DNA of 15,535 nt. Origin: Bacteroidota bacterium (GTDB taxonomy: Bacteria; Bacteroidota; Bacteroidia; Chitinophagales; Chitinophagaceae). Where the stretch lies: the NCBI GenBank assembly GCA_025361325.1, contig JANYAL010000089.1, positions 1-15,535 on the forward strand. The letters run 5' to 3'. Below are positions 8,204-15,535 of this stretch, in pieces; the stretch's first letter is position 1, and every line of letters begins with the position of its first letter. The notes beneath the pieces were generated by a model that saw nothing but the letters and a program-made list of their open reading frames with translations, searched no databases and was not told where the DNA came from. A program made the translations under genes and the position numbers.

Positions 8204-8656
8204 CTAATGAATCTGCCTGGTACCGCTGTTTATGAAACTATAGCCATCAGTCATATCTTCTGCCAGACTTTCAATGGTCCTTTTTTCGAATAGCCTGATC
8301 AGCTTTTCTTTGATCGGCTTGTATTGCACATGCAGGGGACAAGGTTTCGATTCAGAACAAAGTTTCAGTCCCATAACGCACTTGGTGAAAATATCATCCT
8401 CCCCTATCGTTTCCAGGATCGTTCTTATCGACAATTTCTTTGCTTTATCGGTCATGTAAAAGCCGCCGTTGGGGCCCCGGGTAGAGGAAATGACCGTGTT
8501 GTCTTTGGTGAGCAACTGCAGGATCTTGGCCGTGAAGGATTTCGGCGAATCAATGGCCCTGGCAATCTCTTCAATCCCAAGCTTATTTTCAAGGGTGCCT
8601 TTTTGGGCTATATAAATGGTAGCCCGCAGGGCATACTCGGCAGTCTTTGAGACCAT
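8204..8656 (-). CDS. Rrf2-family transcriptional regulator with Fe-S-type cysteines
   Basis: This 150-residue winged-helix DNA-binding protein is of the IscR/NsrR/Rrf2 family. Residues 1-75 form the helix-turn-helix domain (MVSKTAEYALRATIYIAQ; IARAIDSPKSFTAKILQLLTK; TRGPNGGFYMTD). Cys93, Cys100 and Cys106 (C-x6-C-x5-C) stand where IscR and NsrR hold their cluster ligands (C-x5-C-x5-C, one residue tighter). The acidic Glu7 near the N-terminus could be a fourth ligand, as proposed for Asp8 in NsrR; this is inference. Such proteins sense NO, iron-sulfur status or redox. Its position between a PFOR operon and a NorCB-like pair makes NO or redox control of these neighbours plausible, but the sequence alone cannot separate an NsrR from an IscR role. 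It has its own consensus promoter and a leader of about 115 nt. Confidence 0.9.
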   Translation of the reverse strand: MVSKTAEYALRATIYIAQKGTLENKLGIEEIARAIDSPKSFTAKILQLLTKDNTVISSTRGPNGGFYMTDKAKKLSIRTILETIGEDDIFTKCVMGLKLCSESKPCPLHVQYKPIKEKLIRLFEKRTIESLAEDMTDGYSFINSGTRQIH

Positions 8657-8751
8657 ACAGGTCGGTTATTTTACATACTGACTGCCGGTTCCGGAGCATT
8701 GTTTCTCCCCGTAGAAATGAAAAGCATTGATCTACTCCGCATACGAATCGG

Positions 8752-8809
8752 CAGTTTCGAATAGTTTCAACTGATACAAAAATACGTTACCCGGCAACTC
8801 CCTGATCAA
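8752..8809 (-). promoter_or_regulatory. Promoter and candidate operator of the Rrf2 gene
   Basis: On the minus strand TATTTTTG (8784-8777) matches the Bacteroidota -7 box TAnnTTTG exactly, with a TTG at 8809-8807, 22 nt upstream. Starting 3 nt past the -7 box, at the expected start site, lies an interrupted inverted repeat CAGTT-N12-AACTG (8752-8773) that also holds a direct repeat GAAACT-N4-GAAACT on the minus strand. A dyad over the start point is where an autorepressing Rrf2 protein would bind. The promoter is well supported by consensus; the operator is inferred. Confidence 0.45.
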
Positions 8810-9041
8810 TAATTTTCGCATCAACAATAATTTATTCTCTGCTGTGGGTTCCATATGACAAGGTTCACCGGATCCCGGCCTGCCCCGACAGTTACATATG
8901 AACGTTAAGAATGGCCGTGAATATGTTTTCAGATAAAGGGAAAATTATGTTTGACCTATGCTGTTTAAGACCGAAAGATCATGGTAACTGGTATCATGTT
9001 GTTACAGTTTATACATTTCTTTGATCTTGTAAATGGATCAT
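8810..9041. other. Non-coding gap between Rrf2 promoter and NorB-like gene
   Basis: I see no gene of either strand here; the longest starts give under 25 codons with no family resemblance. It is the 3' side of the NorB-like gene, but no GC-rich stem with a T tract is present. A short hairpin, GTAAAT-GGATC-ATTTAC (9029-9045), overlaps the NorB-like stop codon. A weak repeat GTAAC/GTTAC lies near 8985-9005. Confidence 0.5.
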
Positions 9042-10421
9042 TTACTTAAGAACGTTTTCATCATTGCTTCCCATACTGTTTTGCTTTGAAAAGCTGGCCA
9101 GCATATGTTTCACAATGGGATATACAGTAAGGATCAATCCAAGTGCCAGCAGGATTCCAGCTATGAAAACAAAGATGAAGAAGGGTCTGAGCTGTAATAT
9201 CATGCTGCTGAAGGGAATTTGCACCCTGCTCATTTGCCAGCCGGCTTTCCATATACCTGCCCCAATAAGTGCGATCCAGAAAATGAACAGGGAAAGATTA
9301 GCCAGCCAATATCCTATGGCCAACAGTCTATAGCAATTTTCAAAAGGCCTACAATTTGAACCAAACAGATCATAAATAACCGCCAGTAAAAGCATGGTAT
9401 TGATACCGATGGTAGTACCCATTGCATGGGCAACGGTAACATGGGTGCCATGCGTGTACACATTCAAGGCAGGAACTGACATCAGGATTGCCAGTAATAG
9501 ATTCAGGAAGATCCAAACCTCGGCAGATGCCAAAAAACGGTAACCTGGTCTGTAAAAATGTTTTTGTGCGGCAGACAAGGATGCTTTCCATTTGTAAATG
9601 ATCCTCCCCAGGATGATTAGCTCGGTCATGCTTACTGCATAGCTGATGTGCTTCACATAAGCATGGGTGGGCAAGGTATAGATATGATGTCCCCAGTTGA
9701 ACATCAGGTTGAACAAGCCAGCGAAATAAAGCAGGAATGCCATCCAGGAATGGCTGCTGGTCTTCGATCCGCTCATTTTATCCATCAGGAATAAGCTGCA
9801 GCCATAAACAAGCATGTTCCATGAACCCACCATACTTCCGTTCGATTTCCACTGGATCGTCATATCATTCACTATATTGTTCCTGAAATATGGAAACAAC
9901 CAAAGGTAGGATTCCAGGAATGTGAAGAGGAAGAAGATGATGCCCGTAAGCCACATCCATACATATACAGGTTGTTTCCTGAATGATCCAATGCTTCCGA
10001 CAAAGTTGACCAGGAAGCAGATCCATCCCAGCAGAATTGGAAGAGACAATACCGGCGGATATTCCCAATATTCCCGCCCGCCAAATATACCGGCACAGTA
10101 AGAAGTTAGTATGAACAGTATGGCCAATATGAAAAGTATGAACTGGCACTTCAGCAAAAGATTGGAATAGATCCTTTTACCCCTATACTCCTGCACATAG
10201 GTCAACACGCACCCTGAAGCTGACAGAATAATCCAGAACAGCACGGATGAAACATGCAGCGGTCTTATCTTTTCGAAGGACAGGAAATCTTTCATGATAC
10301 CGGGTACGATATACAGCAGACTTCCGGCCAGGCCAAATAACAAACCAATTGTCAATAGTAACAGACCAGATAGTATGAATAACCTGGGAAATGGATCCTG
10401 GCTATTGCGTGATAGTACCAT
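9042..10421 (-). CDS. Divergent NorB-like haem-copper oxidoreductase catalytic subunit
   Basis: This integral membrane protein (459 aa, about 12 hydrophobic helices) belongs to the haem-copper superfamily and is closest in motifs to NorB, the large subunit of nitric oxide reductase. His56 (RPLHVSSVLFW) is the expected low-spin haem b ligand in helix II. His245-His246 (FNWGHHIYTLP) match the paired metal-site histidines. Residues 322-335 (YTHGTHVTVAHAM) match the NorB helix X signature, with His332 as the expected b3 haem ligand. Two departures: residues 181-207, the helix that should supply the third FeB histidine, hold no His or Glu; and NorB's second helix X histidine (H-x-H) is Met334. It overlaps the NorC-like gene by 20 nt. 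NO reduction is the likeliest role, but the altered site leaves the substrate open. Confidence 0.82.
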   Translation of the reverse strand: MVLSRNSQDPFPRLFILSGLLLLTIGLLFGLAGSLLYIVPGIMKDFLSFEKIRPLHVSSVLFWIILSASGCVLTYVQEYRGKRIYSNLLLKCQFILFILAILFILTSYCAGIFGGREYWEYPPVLSLPILLGWICFLVNFVGSIGSFRKQPVYVWMWLTGIIFFLFTFLESYLWLFPYFRNNIVNDMTIQWKSNGSMVGSWNMLVYGCSLFLMDKMSGSKTSSHSWMAFLLYFAGLFNLMFNWGHHIYTLPTHAYVKHISYAVSMTELIILGRIIYKWKASLSAAQKHFYRPGYRFLASAEVWIFLNLLLAILMSVPALNVYTHGTHVTVAHAMGTTIGINTMLLLAVIYDLFGSNCRPFENCYRLLAIGYWLANLSLFIFWIALIGAGIWKAGWQMSRVQIPFSSMILQLRPFFIFVFIAGILLALGLILTVYPIVKHMLASFSKQNSMGSNDENVLK

Positions 10422-10803
10422 TTCTTTCTATTGAAAATCTCCTGGGATCTGCCTTACCTGACTGATCCATATTTTGGAGGTAATCGGTCAGTGCCTGGAT
10501 CTCGCCCTCATCCATCTTGAAATTGGGCATAATATTATTACCATTTTTTAGAAGGCCCCGGATAAATGCAGGCCCCTTTAGTGAATACGCATTGGTCAGG
10601 TCGGGTCCCAGGTATCCCCCGAGGCCATATACCTGGTGGCAGGCAGCACAGTTATATTTTTGCCATAACAGCTTACCCCTGTACTGATCAGCGGTTACCT
10701 TGATGTTCCGTTGAGGTAAATTGGAATACAGGAAACCGGAATATAAAAGAAAAGCTACTGCAAGCATGATGGCAATACTGTATTTTAACTGGTCAGCGTT
10801 CAT
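10402..10803 (-). CDS. NorC-like membrane-anchored cytochrome c
   Basis: This 133-residue monohaem cytochrome c is the probable electron-donor subunit for the adjacent NorB-like protein. An N-terminal anchor spans about residues 7-26 (KYSIAIMLAVAFLLYSGFLY). The haem-binding motif is Cys52-AA-Cys55-His56, followed by GYLGPDLTNA as in NorC. Met93 (IMPNF) is the likely distal ligand, and GEIQALTDYLQ forms the closing helix. I chose the start at 10803 rather than the longer open frame to 10968: the start is preceded by AAAGGGG at good spacing and directly followed by the anchor, while the upstream 55 codons are not conserved-looking and cover a promoter box. Its 3' end overlaps the NorB-like start by 20 nt, so they form one transcription unit. 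Confidence 0.87.
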   Translation of the reverse strand: MNADQLKYSIAIMLAVAFLLYSGFLYSNLPQRNIKVTADQYRGKLLWQKYNCAACHQVYGLGGYLGPDLTNAYSLKGPAFIRGLLKNGNNIMPNFKMDEGEIQALTDYLQNMDQSGKADPRRFSIERNGTITQ

Positions 10804-10982
10804 AAGTGCCCCTTTAAATTGGATAAGGACAAAGTTATCTTTATTTGAAATACCTGCTTCACTTTTAAAGAGAAACGGAAAAATTATGCAGCACCCGGCA
10901 ACAGCGGCTTTGACACAATAAACTATAAAAAGAAAACTGCAACTGTGTCCATTTGACCCACATACCAATCTGATACCTTCAA
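10804..10982 (-). promoter_or_regulatory. Promoter region of the NorCB-like pair
   Basis: On the minus strand TAACTTTG (10837-10830) matches TAnnTTTG exactly and lies 26 nt before the chosen start, so the pair can be transcribed apart from tnaA-tpl. No clear -33 TTTG is seen at the usual distance. No TGA-N6-TCA dyad stands at the position used upstream of nifJ and tnaA; an imperfect TGAA-N8-TTCA lies just upstream of the box. I find no convincing terminator after tpl, so read-through from tpl is possible. Confidence 0.45.
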
Positions 10983-13744
<2,762 letters not shown>

Positions 13745-13863
13745 GATGAATATTTGATCAGAAGTAAATACTGGTAATTATAAAATAGATAAAATAAAAA
13801 GGGAAATGAGGAGATTGTGTTTAGGGGGGTTCCTTGATTATGTTTTTCCAGATATTCACATTA
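13745..13863 (-). other. tnaA leader, C-rich and G-poor, with a mini-frame ending Pro-Pro-stop
   Basis: Between the -7 box and the tnaA ATG, the minus strand can encode a short peptide from GTG 13859-13857 (MNIWKNIIKEPP, stop TAA 13823-13821); the frame stays open further upstream. It has one Trp and ends in two CCC codons at the stop. The 76 nt after that stop hold about 17 C but only 2 G, so the RNA would be unstructured and pyrimidine-rich, as at Rho-loading sites. E. coli tna is controlled by TnaC stalling and Rho. The resemblance is suggestive only: the motif spacing differs from TnaC and no Shine-Dalgarno sequence is visible. Confidence 0.25.
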
Positions 13864-13909
13864 CAAATCTGAGTTATTGTGTAAATAATAAACATGATTG
13901 GGATCATGT
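13864..13909 (-). promoter_or_regulatory. tnaA-tpl promoter with a perfect CRP/FNR-like palindrome
   Basis: ACATGATTGGGATCATGT (13892-13909) is a perfect inverted repeat, 7+4+7, containing TGAT-N4-ATCA, the core of the FNR/Dnr-type site TTGAT-N4-ATCAA (8 of 10 positions). On the minus strand CAGATTTG (13871-13864) is a one-mismatch -7 box (TAnnTTTG). The dyad centre (13900.5) is 36.5 bp upstream of the last base of this box, so it would sit near -41.5 of a start at about 13859. The geometry matches the site upstream of the PFOR operon. Activation by a CRP/FNR-family protein is inferred. Confidence 0.5.
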
Positions 13910-13965
13910 GGAATATTGATATTTGTCTTAGGACCACACCCGCGAAAAAGACTTTATTCACTGCC

Positions 13966-14004
13966 AAAAAATATAAAAGCCCGGAATAATTATTTATTCC
14001 GGGC
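13966..14004 (-). terminator. Intrinsic terminator of ppdK
   Basis: A perfect 11-bp stem (GCCCGGAATAA / TTATTCCGGGC, 13979-13989 with 13994-14004) with a 4-nt loop is followed on the minus strand by TTTTATATTTTTT (13978-13966). It begins 22 nt after the ppdK stop and separates ppdK from the tnaA promoter. Confidence 0.94.
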
Positions 14005-14026
14005 ATGGTAATTTCTGAAGACTGAT

Positions 14027-15535
14027 CTACTTACGTGGGAATTCCAGTGCAGCCTGTGCAGCTGCAAGCCTTGCGATAGGAACACGGAAAGGGGAACAAC
14101 TAACATAATTCATACCCAGCCGGTGAAAGAATTTCACACTGTCTGGGTCTCCACCATGCTCACCACAAATTCCAACTTTGAGATGGGGCTTTGCTTTCCT
14201 ACCCCTTTCTATGCCGGATCGGACTAATTCTCCCACTCCATCCTGGTCGATGGTCTGGAAAGGATCATATGGGAGAATTTTAAGGTCCAGGTATTGGGGC
14301 AGAAAACCACCGATATCATCCCTGCTGAAACCAAAACTCATCTGTGTAAGGTCGTTTGTGCCATAACTGAAGAAATCAGCAACATGTGCCATTAATTCAG
14401 CACGAATGGCCGCTCTTGGTGTTTCGATCATAGTACCATAGAGATAAGGGATTTTTTTCATTTTCATTTTAGTACACACCTCTTTATACACTTTGTCAAC
14501 AATGATCTTTTGATTTGACAGTTCATTTACTGTGCAAGTCACAGGAATAATGATCTCCGGGAATGCCTTCTTCCCTGATTTCAGCAGCTCGGCAGTAGCT
14601 TCCAGGATGGCCCTAACCTGCATTTCGGTAATCTCAGGATAACTGATACCCAGCCTCACACCACGGTGTCCCAGCATTGGGTTATTTTCATGAAGGGCCA
14701 ACACCCTGCGTCTTAGGACACTCATGCTGATACCCAGTTCTTTACTGAGTTTGGCCAATTTTGCCTTATCGTGAGGCACAAATTCATGCAGGGGAGGATC
14801 GAGTAAACGGATGGTAACCGGGTAACCCTTCATCACTAACATGGTGTCTTTGATATCTTTTTTTACATATTCGAACATCTCATCCAGCGCAGAACGTCTT
14901 TCTTTCTCAGTTTTGCTAACTATCATTTTTCGCAAAAGGAAAAGTGGTTTTTCACCGCCTTCACCATAGAACATATGTTCGGTACGGGACAGGCCGATTC
15001 CCTGGGCCCCGAATTTGATCGCCTGACTAGCATCCTGTGGTGTCTCTGAATTGGCACGAATACCGATCTGTTTTATTCTGTCTACCAGTTTCATTAGTTT
15101 ATTATAAGACTGGTTCTGATCAAGGTCAATATCCACCAGTTTCATACTCCCTTCATATACTAAACCCTTGGTTCCGTTCAGGCTGATCCAATCGCCTTCA
15201 TGTATCATGCTGCCATTATTTGCCCTGAATGCCTTATTTTCACTGTTGATTTCGACATCGCCGCATCCAACGATACAGCATTTGCACCAACCCCTTGCAA
15301 CTAAGGCCGCATGAGATGTCATACCACCTTTTATGGTCAGAATAGCCTGGGATTTATGCATCCCGTCAACATATTCCGGCGAGGTCTCTTCACGAACAAG
15401 TATCACTTTTTCTCCTTTTAAAGCCCATTCGACAGCGGTATTTGAGGAAAACACCACACGACCTCTTGCTCCACCAGGTCCTCCAGGTAATCCTTTGGCA
15501 ATCGGTTTTGTTATTAGTTCAGCATTGGGATCGAT
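14027..15535 (-). CDS. ppdK: Pyruvate, phosphate dikinase, partial (C-terminal part)
   Basis: This enzyme interconverts pyruvate, ATP and phosphate with PEP, AMP and pyrophosphate. The frame is open to the right edge, so about 502 C-terminal codons are present and the N-terminal ATP-grasp domain lies outside. The first residues (LPGGPGGARGRVVFSS) lead into the swivelling phosphohistidine domain, with the catalytic His in GGMTSHAALVARG (codon at 15313-15311). The PEP/pyruvate barrel follows: IGLSRTEHMFYG, RLLDPPLHEFVP, GHRGVRLGISYPEI, GTMIETPRAA and SYGTNDLTQMSFGFSRDD. The catalytic Cys near the end is in YVSCSPFRVP (codon 14098-14096). The domain order and the FGFSRDD motif fit PpdK rather than PEP synthase or PtsI. 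One oddity is the sequence GWCKCCIVG where GWGKCC is expected. Its role here may be PEP formation from pyruvate released by the neighbouring lyases. Confidence 0.94.
   Translation of the reverse strand: MDPNAELITKPIAKGLPGGPGGARGRVVFSSNTAVEWALKGEKVILVREETSPEYVDGMHKSQAILTIKGGMTSHAALVARGWCKCCIVGCGDVEINSENKAFRANNGSMIHEGDWISLNGTKGLVYEGSMKLVDIDLDQNQSYNKLMKLVDRIKQIGIRANSETPQDASQAIKFGAQGIGLSRTEHMFYGEGGEKPLFLLRKMIVSKTEKERRSALDEMFEYVKKDIKDTMLVMKGYPVTIRLLDPPLHEFVPHDKAKLAKLSKELGISMSVLRRRVLALHENNPMLGHRGVRLGISYPEITEMQVRAILEATAELLKSGKKAFPEIIIPVTCTVNELSNQKIIVDKVYKEVCTKMKMKKIPYLYGTMIETPRAAIRAELMAHVADFFSYGTNDLTQMSFGFSRDDIGGFLPQYLDLKILPYDPFQTIDQDGVGELVRSGIERGRKAKPHLKVGICGEHGGDPDSVKFFHRLGMNYVSCSPFRVPIARLAAAQAALEFPRK

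Noticed and set aside
8324..8650. Plus-strand open frame opposite the Rrf2 gene
   Set aside because: The minus strand gives a clear Rrf2 protein with helix-turn-helix and cysteine motif; the plus-strand frame is a shadow.
8650..8750. Short upstream frame in the Rrf2 leader (about 23 codons) and TTTCT-N6-AGAAA dyad at 8702-8717
   Set aside because: The peptide shows no recognisable features and the dyad is short; both are within chance for this region.
9029..9045. Hairpin GTAAAT-GGATC-ATTTAC at the NorB-like stop as a terminator
   Set aside because: The stem is only 6 bp, AT-rich, includes the stop codon and has no T tract.
10804..10968. N-terminal extension of the NorC-like protein
   Set aside because: The longer frame adds 55 non-family residues and would put a consensus -7 box inside the gene. 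The ATG at 10803 has a good Shine-Dalgarno sequence and leads directly into the membrane anchor.
10840..10982. CRP/FNR site upstream of the NorC-like gene
   Set aside because: The closest sequences (TGAA-N8-TTCA, and a TTGA-N5-TCAG near 10970) have the wrong spacing for the TGA-N6-TCA core.
13821..14006. 61-codon minus-strand frame between ppdK and tnaA
   Set aside because: Its first codons lie inside the ppdK terminator hairpin and T tract, and its middle covers the palindrome and -7 box. Only its last 12 codons are considered, as a possible leader peptide.

Overview
The window looks like chromosome of a Bacteroidota bacterium, probably near Chitinophagaceae or another Sphingobacteria-like group. 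Three things suggest this: eukaryote-type (single-chain) glycyl-tRNA synthetase of the Bacteroidota kind, A-rich starts with weak or no Shine-Dalgarno sequences, and several matches to the Bacteroidota -7 promoter box TAnnTTTG. Taxonomy is inferred from family resemblance only. Nothing looks phage-like or transposon-like, and there is no rRNA, tRNA or CRISPR.

Layout. Left, plus strand: a partial unrecognised minus-strand frame (1-165), then glyS (207-1676) closed by a strong intrinsic terminator. Next is a three-gene plus-strand operon (1892-8127): a GltD/PreT-like flavoprotein with a ferredoxin tail, pyruvate:ferredoxin oxidoreductase (nifJ), and a dihydroorotate-dehydrogenase-like TIM barrel. 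It converges on a minus-strand block, read from right to left: a partial pyruvate phosphate dikinase (ppdK, runs off the right edge) with its terminator, tryptophanase (tnaA) and tyrosine phenol-lyase (tpl) 5 nt apart, a NorC-like cytochrome c overlapping a divergent NorB-like haem-copper subunit, and an Rrf2-family regulator with three cysteines.

How the parts fit. TnaA and Tpl release pyruvate, ammonia and indole or phenol from tryptophan and tyrosine. PFOR oxidises pyruvate to acetyl-CoA and reduced ferredoxin, PpdK interconverts pyruvate and PEP, and the NorCB-like pair is a possible electron sink for NO or a related oxidant. The Rrf2 protein is a plausible Fe-S/NO/redox sensor for the neighbourhood. 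The theme is pyruvate and electron handling under low oxygen.

Most notable points: (1) a CRP/FNR-type dyad with core TGA-N6-TCA lies about 36 bp upstream of the last base of an imperfect -7 box in front of both the PFOR operon and tnaA-tpl, which suggests one shared activator; (2) the two genes flanking nifJ look like a dihydropyrimidine dehydrogenase chain split in two, with the ferredoxin module moved to the other subunit and the catalytic loop of the TIM barrel lost; (3) the NorB-like protein lacks the helix-VI histidine and glutamate of classical NorB and has H-x-M where H-x-H is expected; (4) tryptophanase and tyrosine phenol-lyase sit in tandem, each with its own specificity residues.
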